Source: JAVBPE01 sp031549865
GTDB lineage: Bacteria; Bacillota_I; Bacilli_A; Acholeplasmatales; Anaeroplasmataceae
NCBI GenBank assembly: GCA_031549865.1
Contig: JAVBPE010000019.1
Span: 1-53,162, forward strand
Direction of reading: 5' to 3'
Length of the DNA: 53,162 nt
A program made the translations under genes and the position numbers. Below the pieces are notes generated by a model. It did no database searches. It was not told the origin of the DNA and was given only the letters and a program-made list of their open reading frames with translations. Shown piece after piece: positions 14,502 through 23,717 of the stretch. How positions within the stretch are numbered: the stretch's first letter is position 1; the number at the start of each line of letters is the position of its first letter.

Positions 14502-15185
14502 TTAATAATTTAAATATAAATTATCTGATAAGACAATATTAGAATTTCCAACTTCCCAAAAATATGTATCATAAGCATCACCATAATAATCACAATGAAG
14601 TGTTGAGAATGAAATTCCTAATTTGAAATTTTGGTTTGTTGGAAGATTAGGTATACTAAATGATGCATATAAATAATTAATATCATATCTTTCGACAAAT
14701 GTTGGGGCGTAAGCAGTGCCACTTCCATTAACAAATAAAAAGAACGGTTGAACATTGTTGCCATTTCGATGATTGATATCTCCATAATAACTATAACCAT
14801 AATAATTATAATATTCATATGTAGATATCATACTGCCAAATCCAAATAAATTTACACTACTATAAGACCAGTCACTAGAAGATGAATAATCATAGTATGT
14901 TCTACTTGCTGGTCTTTTAAAGATAATTTGAACTTCTCTATAACCCACAATATTTAGTGTTAACTTTGGAGTAAAATCACTAATATATGGTCTTAAATCA
15001 ATTCCTGTTTTTTCATAATACTTAAATAATCCATCATTCCAAGTATTATTAGTACTATATAACCTTGTATTGTTATCTGCAAACTCATAACTACGGACAT
15101 CACTTGATGCTGCATTAATGTTTGATGTGAAAAATAATAATGAAAACATTAATGTAATGATACTTAAAAAAAACTTTTTCTTCAT
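14502..15185 (-). CDS. Secreted Tyr/Ser-rich protein of unknown function
   Basis: The 227-residue protein has a clear signal peptide (MKKKFFLSIITLMFSLLFF, likely cleavage after NINA at about residue 25). AAGGAG precedes the ATG. The mature part is rich in Tyr, Ser, Asn and Phe, with YYDYSSSSDWSYSS and YEYYNYYGYSYYGD stretches. There are no Cys pairs apart from a single late Cys, no LPxTG anchor and no enzymatic motif. It is probably an extracellular beta-rich protein. It is transcribed away from the biosynthetic operon from a promoter near 15345-15372, leaving a leader of about 150 bases. Confidence 0.7.
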   Translation of the reverse strand: MKKKFFLSIITLMFSLLFFTSNINAASSDVRSYEFADNNTRLYSTNNTWNDGLFKYYEKTGIDLRPYISDFTPKLTLNIVGYREVQIIFKRPASRTYYDYSSSSDWSYSSVNLFGFGSMISTYEYYNYYGYSYYGDINHRNGNNVQPFFLFVNGSGTAYAPTFVERYDINYLYASFSIPNLPTNQNFKLGISFSTLHCDYYGDAYDTYFWEVGNSNIVLSDNLYLNY

Positions 15186-15344
15186 ATTTTTCTCCTTTTT
15201 TGTTTTGATAAAAACGATTTAAAACCTTATTAAAGGATAGAAAAAGTTTAAATATATATTGTTATTTCCCTATCCCGTTTTGAAGTCCTTTTTTATAAAG
15301 CCATTAGTATCGTTTTTAATCATATTTCGTCGGTACCTAATTCA

Positions 15345-15372
15345 ATTATATTTTATGCAAATCATATGTCAA
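15345..15372 (-). promoter_or_regulatory. Promoter for the secreted protein gene, with long leader
   Basis: On the reverse strand: TTGACA (15367-15372), 16-base spacer, TATAAT (15345-15350). The transcript leader (about 15186-15338) can fold a GGATAG...CTATCC hairpin. I do not recognise a known riboswitch in it. Confidence 0.65.
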
Positions 15373-15626
15373 ACATAATTTTTCGACAGTTTTTCATTAT
15401 TTTTTTTATTTAGTCATATTTCAACTAAAAATGACAAAATAAATTTAAAATAAAAATATGTTTTACAAAATATTAAGTAACATAGTAAGAATTAAATATT
15501 AAAAAAATAATTAAAAACTATTATATTATAATCATTACATAATAAATTTTGGTAGAATTTATTAGGCAAGGTAATAATTGATAAAGTTTAGCGCAAGTAA
15601 GAACATAGAATATAAATTTAAAAAAA

Positions 15627-15659
15627 ATAAGAAATAAATAAGAAATAAATAAGAAATAA
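15627..15659. repeat. Three tandem copies of an 11-bp A-rich unit
   Basis: AATAAGAAATA is repeated three times exactly, one helical turn apart, just upstream of the operon promoter. It may bend DNA or act as an UP-like element. The rest of the divergent intergenic region (15373-15626) is AT-rich without recognisable features. Confidence 0.7.
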
Positions 15660-15681
15660 AATAGAAAATTGTATATATAAA

Positions 15682-15690
15682 TGCTATACT
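15682..15690 (+). promoter_or_regulatory. Extended -10 promoter for the biosynthetic operon
   Basis: TGCTATACT lies 29 bases before the ATG at 15719. No clear -35 is present. The phased A-rich repeat directly upstream could compensate. Confidence 0.55.
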
Positions 15691-15718
15691 AAAAGAAATA
15701 TGTAAGCGGGGTAATTTT

Positions 15719-17215
15719 ATGAATTATTATGATGCAATTATTTTCGATTTAGATGGAACATTATGGCAAACAAGAGATTCTTATCTTTATGCATACCATA
15801 TGGTTTTAGCTTCACATAAAGAAATTAAAGAAGTACATTCAGATGAACAAGTATTAAATACAATGGGTAATACTTTAGACATTGTTGCAAATGTTGTTTT
15901 TTCAAATGAGGATTTAGAAACTAAAATTAATTTAATGAAAGAATGTTTATATCATTCATGTATGTATCTACTAAAAAATGAATCTACTCTTTATCCAAAT
16001 GTTCAAAAAACTTTAATTGAATTATCAAAAAAAACTAAATTATTTATAGTGAGTAATTGTCCAAAAGAATATGTTGATGTATTTTTTCAAAAATCAAATA
16101 CAAGTGATATCTTTATTGATTATCGTTATTTAACGGATTCTTCAACTAAAGAAAGTAATATAAATGAATTGATAGAAAAATACGATTTGAAAAGTGTTTT
16201 AATGGTTGGTGATTCAAATGACGACTTTAAGGCTATAAAAGATAAAAATATTGAGTTTGTGTATGCTTCATATGGTTATAAAGAATGTCAAAATTATGAT
16301 TATAAAATAAAAGATTTTAGTGAATTAAATAAAATTATTTCAACAGCCAACTATGAAGCAACTATATTAAGAAATGCTTCATATTTTAAAGTACTTAAAT
16401 ATAATGATGCAAAAATAACTATTATGAAAAATAATAATCAAATAGATAGTGATTATCTTTTTGGATTTTGGCATTTTAGTGAAGCAGAGGAGAATAATTT
16501 CAAACTATTTGAAATACTAGAAGAAACGGCAAAAACTTTAGATGCCAAAGAATTACTTGGGCCAATCGATTATACAACATGGTTTAATTATCGACTTGCA
16601 ATAGATAATTTTGATTGGCGTTTATATCCAGATATATATAATGATTTTAATCAGGTTAATTTTTTAGAAAAAAATGGATATATCAAAAAGTATACATATG
16701 CTTCATTACTTTCAACAATTGACTATAATTTATGGAATAAATGTAAAAAAATAAAAATTGATGACGGTATTAAATCAATAGTTGTTCATAAAGAAGAAGC
16801 ATTTAATTATATTAAAGATATATATGAAATATCTATTGATTGTTTTCAAAAAGCATATTTATATTCACCAATTACTTTTGATGATTTTAAAGATTTATAT
16901 TTAGAAAATATAAAATTAGTTGATCCAGATATTGTGATTCTTTATTCAAAAGATGAACCAATAGCTTTTTCATTTTGTTATGAAGATATTAATAAAAAAT
17001 ATTACGTTTCAAAAACTGTAGGTATTAAAAGCAAATTTCAAAATAGAAAACTAATATTAAGATTAATTGATGAATCATATAAAATGATGGAAGAAAAGAA
17101 ATATAGCGAAGTATTATATCATTTTCAAAATGAACAAAAACATATCTTAACTTCAGTTTGGAAAAATACAATTATAAAGCGTAAAAGATATGCTTTATTT
17201 CATAAGGTGCTATAA
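15719..17215 (+). CDS. HAD-family hydrolase fused to GNAT-type acyltransferase
   Basis: The 498-residue protein has two parts. Residues 1-210 are a HAD phosphatase/phosphotransferase: motif I IFDLDGTLW (Asp10, Asp12), motif II FIVSNC, motif IV MVGDSNDD. Residues 210-498 resemble GNAT acyltransferases, with LLGPIDYTTWFNYRL and a C-terminal VGIKSKFQNRKLILRLID that fits the acyl-CoA binding A motif. HAD-GNAT fusions of the FkbH type load three-carbon units from glycolytic intermediates in some natural-product pathways, but that family uses a different HAD class, so the comparison is only suggestive. It is first in a seven-gene operon whose next start codon overlaps this stop. Confidence 0.7.
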   Translation: MNYYDAIIFDLDGTLWQTRDSYLYAYHMVLASHKEIKEVHSDEQVLNTMGNTLDIVANVVFSNEDLETKINLMKECLYHSCMYLLKNESTLYPNVQKTLIELSKKTKLFIVSNCPKEYVDVFFQKSNTSDIFIDYRYLTDSSTKESNINELIEKYDLKSVLMVGDSNDDFKAIKDKNIEFVYASYGYKECQNYDYKIKDFSELNKIISTANYEATILRNASYFKVLKYNDAKITIMKNNNQIDSDYLFGFWHFSEAEENNFKLFEILEETAKTLDAKELLGPIDYTTWFNYRLAIDNFDWRLYPDIYNDFNQVNFLEKNGYIKKYTYASLLSTIDYNLWNKCKKIKIDDGIKSIVVHKEEAFNYIKDIYEISIDCFQKAYLYSPITFDDFKDLYLENIKLVDPDIVILYSKDEPIAFSFCYEDINKKYYVSKTVGIKSKFQNRKLILRLIDESYKMMEEKKYSEVLYHFQNEQKHILTSVWKNTIIKRKRYALFHKVL

Positions 17216-18285
17216 TGAAAAGAGTCCAATGTAAGACTTGTGTTAACGATAATACTGTTAGAAATATTTCATTTGATAATGATGGAGTATGTAATTTTTG
17301 TCATAGCTATAGTGCTATAGAAAAAGAAATAAATGATTATGAAGAGTTAGAAAAGAATTTTTTAAAAAGAATCAATAAAGAAAAAGGACTACATAAGTAT
17401 GATGTTGCCTTAGGTATTAGTGGTGGGAAAGATTCAACTTATGTTTTATATAAATTAGTTAAAGAATATAAATTAAATGTTATTGCCTATACGCTTGATA
17501 ATGGTTTTATGTCACAAGAGGCAAAAGACAAAATTAATAGTTTAGTTAATGAATTAAATGTTGAACATGAATATGTAATATGTGATATGAAATTATTACA
17601 AGAGATGTATCATTATATTATAGGTAAATATTTATCGCCTTGTATTGCCTGTTCTTATTTAGGGTATACAGTAATGATAAATTATGCTTCTAAAGTAGAT
17701 GCTTCGGTTGGAATGCATGGTAGAAGTATACCTCAAATGTTAAGGGGCTTTGATTTAAAACATGATGATACTTTTAAACCATTTGTTTTAGCGGGATTAA
17801 AAGATGTTGAAGAAATAGATTTAAAAACTTTATATGAATCTAGTTTAGCTAAAATTAATAATTTAGTGGATAAAACCTTAGCTAAAAAGATGGAGGATTT
17901 ACTTTTATATGATGCTAAGAAGAATGGATATCGTGACTTTATCGCCTACTTTTTATACCATCCATATGATAAAAATGAAGTTATAAATTATATAACTAAA
18001 AATACTACATGGCGTGTAAAAGATGAAGAAGAGCATTTTGATTGCCTAATTCATAATGCAGCATTATATATAAAAAATATTACGGCTAGACGTGCTCATG
18101 CTATGCCTGAATTAAGTGTTATGGTTAGACAAAAAACTATTACAAGAGAAGAAGCATTAAAGTTAGCTTATGTAAAAAATATTAAATATCCAAAATCGGA
18201 AATGCAATTATTATGTAAATACGCTAAACTGAATAGAACTTTTTTATTAACTAAAGCAAAGATCTATGGAAAACGTTGGTGGTAA
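17215..18285 (+). CDS. PP-loop ATP pyrophosphatase (N-acetyl-sugar amidotransferase-like)
   Basis: The 356-residue protein has an N-terminal Cys cluster (CKTC near residue 6, CNFC near 27), likely a zinc site, followed by the PP-loop GISGGKDSTY (about 69-78) that binds and adenylates. A second pair, CIACSYLGY, lies near residue 142. The layout is that of the WbpG/LegG-type amidotransferase and related adenylation enzymes, which activate an oxygen with ATP and replace it with N or S. No partner glutaminase gene is present, so the nucleophile donor is unknown. The ATG overlaps the previous stop (TAATG), indicating translational coupling. Confidence 0.75.
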   Translation: MKRVQCKTCVNDNTVRNISFDNDGVCNFCHSYSAIEKEINDYEELEKNFLKRINKEKGLHKYDVALGISGGKDSTYVLYKLVKEYKLNVIAYTLDNGFMSQEAKDKINSLVNELNVEHEYVICDMKLLQEMYHYIIGKYLSPCIACSYLGYTVMINYASKVDASVGMHGRSIPQMLRGFDLKHDDTFKPFVLAGLKDVEEIDLKTLYESSLAKINNLVDKTLAKKMEDLLLYDAKKNGYRDFIAYFLYHPYDKNEVINYITKNTTWRVKDEEEHFDCLIHNAALYIKNITARRAHAMPELSVMVRQKTITREEALKLAYVKNIKYPKSEMQLLCKYAKLNRTFLLTKAKIYGKRWW

Positions 18286-18286
18286 A

Positions 18287-18811
18287 ATGCTTAAAACCTT
18301 AATAAGAAAATATATTTTAATAATTCCCTTAGTTTTTATATTTTTTTTGATATGTCTTTCTTTATTATTAATTAATAATGATTTAAAAAACTTATTATCT
18401 ATAAATTCACTAATTGTTTTCCTATTACTTTTATTAGACGCGTATATGATTAGGCTTTTAGATGATTATAAAGATTATGAAAAAGATAAAAAATTAAGCA
18501 AAGATATATTTAATAAAAAAACGTTGGCTATTATCATTATAATAATACTTATTATTAATCTTATAATGTCAATTTATTTTAAACATTATTTAAATCTTTC
18601 TATTGCAATATTAATACTCTTAATAAATTTTTTTAATGAAATACCAAAATTAATTAAAGCATTATATTTACCATTATTAGTGATGGTTACTTTTATATCT
18701 ATAGAACTTACTAAAAATATCTATTGTTACCTTTTCATTTTAGTATCTTTTTTAATATCAATTTTATATTCTTTTATAAAGAAAGGTCATAATAGAAATG
18801 AAATATTATAA
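18287..18811 (+). CDS. UbiA-like membrane protein, short
   Basis: The start is set at 18287, directly after the previous stop, with GGTGG upstream; an earlier in-frame ATG at 18266 lacks a ribosome-binding site. The 174-residue protein is very hydrophobic with five to six membrane segments. RLLDDYKDYEKDK after the second segment fits the D-D-x-x-D-x-x-x-D prenyl-diphosphate motif of UbiA prenyltransferases. UbiA proteins are usually about 290 residues with a second Asp motif, which I do not see. This is a half-size relative or a divergent family. It suggests a membrane lipid or isoprenoid substrate for the pathway. Confidence 0.5.
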   Translation: MLKTLIRKYILIIPLVFIFFLICLSLLLINNDLKNLLSINSLIVFLLLLLDAYMIRLLDDYKDYEKDKKLSKDIFNKKTLAIIIIIILIINLIMSIYFKHYLNLSIAILILLINFFNEIPKLIKALYLPLLVMVTFISIELTKNIYCYLFILVSFLISILYSFIKKGHNRNEIL

Positions 18812-21266
18812 TTATAATTCACCACTTGAATTAAATAATGTAAATCTGATTGGTGGTAAAGCATTCAATCTTAGAAAAATGTCATTTTTAACTTGTCCAA
18901 AATGGTTTGTTTTGACAACTGATTTTTTTAATGAGTGGTTAAAAGATGACAAAGAAAAAATAAATTCATATTTAAAAAATAATAAATTAGAAGAAATATC
19001 AAATATTGTTTTAAATAAGCCATTTTCTTTAGATACCATAAATGAAATAAAGAATAAACTAAGTGATAATCTCTATGCTGTTCGTTCATCTGCGGTCAAT
19101 GAAGATTCTATAAATCATAGCTATGCAGGCATAATGGAATCATATTTAAATATAGCAAAAGAAAATGTATTTGATGCTATAAAAAGATGTTATTTAAGTG
19201 CATATAGTAAACAAGCTATAGAGTATAACAAGTATAATAATATTAATTTTTCAGATATTCAAATGGCTGTTATAATTCAAGAAATGGTTGATGCTGATTA
19301 TGCTGGTGTTATAAATACAATTAATCCTATTACTAATAATCCTGATGAAATTATTATTAGTGTTGTAAAAGGATTAGGCGAAAGTTTAGTTTCTGGACAA
19401 GCTGATTCAACTGATTATTTTATAAATGACAGTAATATTAAGATTAGAGGAGAAGATTTTCTTTCGAAAAATATTATTGATAAATTGTTATTAATAACTA
19501 AAGAAATTATAAAAAGAACGGACACCTTCCAAGATATAGAATTTGCTATTAAGGATAAAGAAGTATATTTTTTACAAACAAGAGCGATTGCAACATATGC
19601 AAATATAAATAATAAAGAAAAAAGAATAGTATTAGATAATTCAAACATTATTGAATCATATTGTGGGGTAACTACTCCCCTTACTTTTAGTTTTGCTAAA
19701 GAAGTATATCATAAAGTATATACCCAAACTTTAGAAGCTGGTAGGGTTAATAAGAAAATTATTAATTCGCTTGATTCTTCTTTAAGAGAACTATTATATT
19801 TTTATGATAATAAAGTCTATTATAACTTAAACAGTTGGTATCATTTAAATAGCATATTTAAAGGAAAAAAATCTAGTAGTAATATGGAAAATATGATGGG
19901 TGTTCAATCTAAATTAACAAATACTAAAAAAGTTAAAATGAATATAGCTCAAATTCTAAAGTTTGGGATAATATTTCTTAAGCGATTGAAAAGAATGCCT
20001 AAAGATAGTAAATTATTTATTAATAAATTTAATGAAATTGTTATGCCATATGTTGGATGTTCTTTTAATACTAAAAATAATCAAGAATTAATAGAACTAT
20101 ATCAATCATTAGAAAAAAACATTTTAAATGATTTTTCTACTCCAATTATTAATGATTGTGGGGCAATGGTTTATTATGCAATGCTTACAAGATTTGTTAA
20201 AAAAATAAATATTTTAGATAAAGATGGTTATATAAGTTATTTGGTTGGAAGACAAGGGGATGTATTAAGTGCAACTTCGGCGCCATTATTTTTAAATATT
20301 TTAAATGATATAAAAAATAATGCTGAAATAAAAATTGATTTTAATACTTTAAATAGTAAAGAATTATATGAAAAATATCAATATAATTCTAAACTATCAA
20401 CATCAATTGATGAGTATATTAAAATATTTGGACCAAGAGTTATGGATGAATTGAAATTAGAGACTATCACTTTAATAGAAGATCCAATATTTTTATATGA
20501 CATGTTAAAAAATTATTTAATTAATGATATAGATTTTATAGGTCATGAACCTAATAATGATTTTAATGTTCATGTAAGTTTATTAAAAAGGCCATTATTT
20601 AAGCATTTAGTAAAAAAGACAAAATATTTTATTAAAAATAGAGAATCATTAAGGTTAAAAAGGACTTATATTTACTCAGTTGTAAGAAATATATTTATTT
20701 CCATTGGAAATAATTTTAAAAATTTGAATCTTATAAATGAAAGTAAAGATATTTTCTATTTAACAAAGCATGAGATATTTTCATATATAAAGGAAAATGA
20801 AATAATTGATTTTAAAAGTTTAATCCAAAACCGCAAAAAAGAGTATGATGTAAATAAGACTAAAGAGACTTATAACAGACTAGTTATTTATGGCGCTCAA
20901 GTCCTACCAATTTATACTGAGCAAGAAACTTCTAATTCAAATATTTTAAAAGGTATTCCATCAGGAGCTGGAGTAGTGAGTGGAAGAGCTAAATTAGTAA
21001 CAAACCCTAATGAGGCCTTACTTAAAAAAGATGATATAATGCTAGCTTTAAGAACTGATCCAGGATGGATTCCATTATTCCCACTTTGTAAAGGGATAGT
21101 AGTTGAAAAAGGAAGTATTCTATCACATTCAGCAGTAGTAGCTAGAGAAATGGGAATACCCGCAGTTGTTGGAGTAAGTGGTGCTACAACAATTATCAAA
21201 AATAATATGCAAATTAAAGTTGATGGCATTAAAGGTGAGGTTGAGATTTATGAAGAATTATTATAA
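18798..21266 (+). CDS. PEP-synthase/rifampin-phosphotransferase-like dikinase
   Basis: The 822-residue protein has the order ATP-grasp, substrate domain, swivelling His domain. Residues 1-280 hold LIGGKAFNLRKM, YAVRSSAVNEDS and HSYAGIMES (PPDK/PEP-synthase ATP-binding). Residues 740-822 hold GVVSGRAKL and KGSILSHSAVVAREMGIPAV, with the phosphorylated His at about 777. The same order and nearly the same length occur in rifampin phosphotransferase. It lacks a TIM-barrel PEP-binding domain, so it more likely phosphorylates a small hydroxylated substrate than makes PEP. The start overlaps the previous gene by 14 bases. In this operon it probably works on a pathway intermediate. Confidence 0.8.
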   Translation: MKYYNYNSPLELNNVNLIGGKAFNLRKMSFLTCPKWFVLTTDFFNEWLKDDKEKINSYLKNNKLEEISNIVLNKPFSLDTINEIKNKLSDNLYAVRSSAVNEDSINHSYAGIMESYLNIAKENVFDAIKRCYLSAYSKQAIEYNKYNNINFSDIQMAVIIQEMVDADYAGVINTINPITNNPDEIIISVVKGLGESLVSGQADSTDYFINDSNIKIRGEDFLSKNIIDKLLLITKEIIKRTDTFQDIEFAIKDKEVYFLQTRAIATYANINNKEKRIVLDNSNIIESYCGVTTPLTFSFAKEVYHKVYTQTLEAGRVNKKIINSLDSSLRELLYFYDNKVYYNLNSWYHLNSIFKGKKSSSNMENMMGVQSKLTNTKKVKMNIAQILKFGIIFLKRLKRMPKDSKLFINKFNEIVMPYVGCSFNTKNNQELIELYQSLEKNILNDFSTPIINDCGAMVYYAMLTRFVKKINILDKDGYISYLVGRQGDVLSATSAPLFLNILNDIKNNAEIKIDFNTLNSKELYEKYQYNSKLSTSIDEYIKIFGPRVMDELKLETITLIEDPIFLYDMLKNYLINDIDFIGHEPNNDFNVHVSLLKRPLFKHLVKKTKYFIKNRESLRLKRTYIYSVVRNIFISIGNNFKNLNLINESKDIFYLTKHEIFSYIKENEIIDFKSLIQNRKKEYDVNKTKETYNRLVIYGAQVLPIYTEQETSNSNILKGIPSGAGVVSGRAKLVTNPNEALLKKDDIMLALRTDPGWIPLFPLCKGIVVEKGSILSHSAVVAREMGIPAVVGVSGATTIIKNNMQIKVDGIKGEVEIYEELL

Positions 21267-22323
21267 AGAAGAAGATTACATTCATTACAGTAATTGTCAT
21301 GAAGATCCAAATGTTTTATTATCCTTAATAAAAAAGACAGATAAATTTGCTTTATCTGTTGCCTCAGCTGGAGATAATAGTTTTAGCTTATTAACTCATA
21401 ATTTTAGTAAAGTAGTAGTTTTTGATTATAATAATAGTCAACTTGCTTTAGTAAAGCTTAAAGCCTGTGGGATTAAGTATTTAACTTACGATGAGTTTTT
21501 AATATTTATTGGCATAGTAAAGGGAGATTCTATAGCTTTTTATAATCAATTAAAGAAGTATTTAGATAAGGATACCCTAACATATTTTGATAATCATTTA
21601 TTCTTAATTAAAGATTTAAAGCTTGTAAACTGTGGAAGATTTGAGCATTATTTTAGTTTGTTTAAAAAGTATATTTTGAAGTTTACCCATAGTAAAAAAG
21701 TTTTGAATAAATTTATGAATGCATCAAGCATTGAAGAGCAATGGGAAATATATAAAACTAAGTTTAACAATTTTAGATGGAAACTATTATTTAAAATGTT
21801 TTTCTCAGATAAAACAATGAAACGTCATGGTAGAGATAAAGATTATTTTGCATATGCTAGTGGCTCATTATCAACGCATTTAACTAATAGGTTAGAACTA
21901 GGATTTAAGAATGTTTTAAATAAGGATAATCCATATTTGAATTATGCTGTCTATAATGAATTTAAATCATTACCACATTACCTAATTAAAGAAAACTTTT
22001 TAACAATAAAAGAAAATATTGATAATTTAATATTTATTAAAGGAAATACTTTTGATATTTTTAAACTTAATTATAAGTTTGATTTCTTTAATTTATCTGA
22101 TATTTTTGAGTATATGAATAAAGAAGAAACATTAAATAATGAGAAAATGTTTATTAGTATTTCTAATAAAAATGCTTTATTTGTTTATTGGAATATGATG
22201 GTAGATAGGAAATTTATTTCAAACGATTTTAAAGAAATAGATTCATATGAATTATTCAAAAAAGATAAAGGTTTATACTATAGTGCTTTAAGAGTTTATG
22301 AGGTTATAGACAATGATAATTGA
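21250..22323 (+). CDS. BtaA-like (DUF3419) S-adenosylmethionine 3-amino-3-carboxypropyl transferase
   Basis: The start at 21250 follows AGGTGAGG; an upstream in-frame start at 21178 would overlap the dikinase deeply and is unlikely. The 357-residue protein carries the DUF3419/BtaA signature: LSVASAGDNSFSLL, VVVFDYNNSQLALVKLKA, and late FNLSDIFEYMN. BtaA moves the 3-amino-3-carboxypropyl group of SAM onto diacylglycerol, the first step of betaine-lipid synthesis. No BtaB-like N-methyltransferase is nearby, so the product here, if a lipid, would stay unmethylated or be changed by neighbouring enzymes. The family call is good; the acceptor is unknown. It overlaps genes on both sides. Confidence 0.75.
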   Translation: MKNYYKEEDYIHYSNCHEDPNVLLSLIKKTDKFALSVASAGDNSFSLLTHNFSKVVVFDYNNSQLALVKLKACGIKYLTYDEFLIFIGIVKGDSIAFYNQLKKYLDKDTLTYFDNHLFLIKDLKLVNCGRFEHYFSLFKKYILKFTHSKKVLNKFMNASSIEEQWEIYKTKFNNFRWKLLFKMFFSDKTMKRHGRDKDYFAYASGSLSTHLTNRLELGFKNVLNKDNPYLNYAVYNEFKSLPHYLIKENFLTIKENIDNLIFIKGNTFDIFKLNYKFDFFNLSDIFEYMNKEETLNNEKMFISISNKNALFVYWNMMVDRKFISNDFKEIDSYELFKKDKGLYYSALRVYEVIDNDN

Positions 22324-23701
22324 TGATTTTCTTTTAAATATAAAAAATAACCCTTTAAGAAACGCTTTTATATATAAATATAAAAATAATATTATTAATA
22401 AAACATATAGTGATGTTTATGATGATTTACTTAAAATGATAAATTATATGGATAGTCTAAACATAAAGCCTCAAACGAAGTTTTTAATTTTTATAAAACC
22501 TTCATATGATTTTTACATATTTATGTTAGCCTCATTATATATGTCATACCAAGTAATAGTTATTGACTCTTTTAAAAATAAAAATAAATTAAAAATAATG
22601 GTTAATGAATCAAAACCGGATTATATTATTTTAAATAATAAAACAAAATATATAAAAAATATATTTAAGTCATTTAGGCAAATAAAATCAATAAATATAT
22701 CAAAATATAGTAAGCATCAAAGTATATATAAAAAATATATCATTACAGACGCACCTGTTTTAATGACATTCACTTCAGCATCAACAGGAGAACCTAAATT
22801 AATTAAAAGAAGTATAATGGATTTAGATAATCAATTTAGGCTTGTTAAAAATACATTTGATATAGATAATAGTACTATTGTTTTAGCATTATTACCAATA
22901 TATGTTTTAGCTAACCTGTTATTTGGAATTACGTCATTATTATTTTTAAAGAATATAAATCAAAAATCAGTTAAAGAATTAGAGGATTTATTAATAAAAA
23001 CGAATACTAATGCAATTAGTGCCTCAGTTAGTAAATATATATTATTTACAAAACCCTTTTACAATATCACTAATTGTTATACTGGTGGATCACTTATTTC
23101 TTTAAGTGATGCTATTAAGATAGAAAGTTGTTTTCCTAATGCAAAATTTAATTATGTTTATGGTGCTAGTGAAGCAGTGTTAATATCTAAAACTACTCTT
23201 AAGGATTATCTAGTTTCGTTAAAAAAAGGCGATATCTGTATAGGTAATATTGTAGAAGGTGTTGAAATTGAAATAATAGATGCAGACGATGAAGGTATTG
23301 GAGAAATATGTGTTAAAGGATGTGCAGTATTATCAACTGATTTACATCATACTGCAGATATGGGTTATTTATTAGAGAATAAGGTTTATTTAGTTGGGCG
23401 TAAGAAGATGTCTGTTATTGAGCCAAATTTAAAATTATATAATTATAGAATTGAAATGAATGTTACGAATAATTATGAAAATGTTAGTAAAGCCGCATTT
23501 ATTCCCTATGATAATAAAAGATATCTATTTATAGAATCAAATTTCAAACTTGGCTTTGAGGGAATATATGAATATGAAGAGTATGATTTTGAAATATTTG
23601 TAACAGAAAAATTACCGGTTGATATTAGACATAATTATAAAATAGATTATAATGAATTAATTAAAATGATAGAGTATTACAATAGTAAAATCAGTAAATA
23701 A
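22313..23701 (+). CDS. Adenylate-forming acyl/aryl ligase (AMP-binding)
   Basis: The 462-residue protein of the ANL superfamily has the P-loop-like TFTSASTGEPK (about 151-161), the YGASEA block, HTADMGYL, and near the C terminus LPVDIRHNYKIDYNEL, where the Lys in NYKID is the likely catalytic lysine. It is shorter than typical acyl-CoA synthetases (500-550), with a reduced C-terminal lid. It activates a carboxylate as acyl-AMP, then transfers it to CoA, a carrier or an amine. No carrier protein gene is in the operon. It overlaps the BtaA-like gene by 11 bases, so the two are probably made together. Confidence 0.75.
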   Translation: MIIDDFLLNIKNNPLRNAFIYKYKNNIINKTYSDVYDDLLKMINYMDSLNIKPQTKFLIFIKPSYDFYIFMLASLYMSYQVIVIDSFKNKNKLKIMVNESKPDYIILNNKTKYIKNIFKSFRQIKSINISKYSKHQSIYKKYIITDAPVLMTFTSASTGEPKLIKRSIMDLDNQFRLVKNTFDIDNSTIVLALLPIYVLANLLFGITSLLFLKNINQKSVKELEDLLIKTNTNAISASVSKYILFTKPFYNITNCYTGGSLISLSDAIKIESCFPNAKFNYVYGASEAVLISKTTLKDYLVSLKKGDICIGNIVEGVEIEIIDADDEGIGEICVKGCAVLSTDLHHTADMGYLLENKVYLVGRKKMSVIEPNLKLYNYRIEMNVTNNYENVSKAAFIPYDNKRYLFIESNFKLGFEGIYEYEEYDFEIFVTEKLPVDIRHNYKIDYNELIKMIEYYNSKISK

Positions 23702-23717
23702 TAATTTAGGTGATTTT

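Noticed and set aside
15186..15338. Riboswitch in the leader of the secreted-protein gene
   Set aside because: The leader is long and folds a stem, but I could not match it to conserved cores of c-di-GMP, SAM, purine, T-box or other known classes.
17215..18285. PP-loop protein as tRNA-modifying TilS/ThiI/QueC
   Set aside because: The paired CxxC motifs at the N terminus and the context fit the amidotransferase-like group better, and no tRNA-binding domain is visible.
20912..21229. Reverse-strand frame inside the dikinase gene
   Set aside because: Opposite a well-supported catalytic domain, with no start signals.
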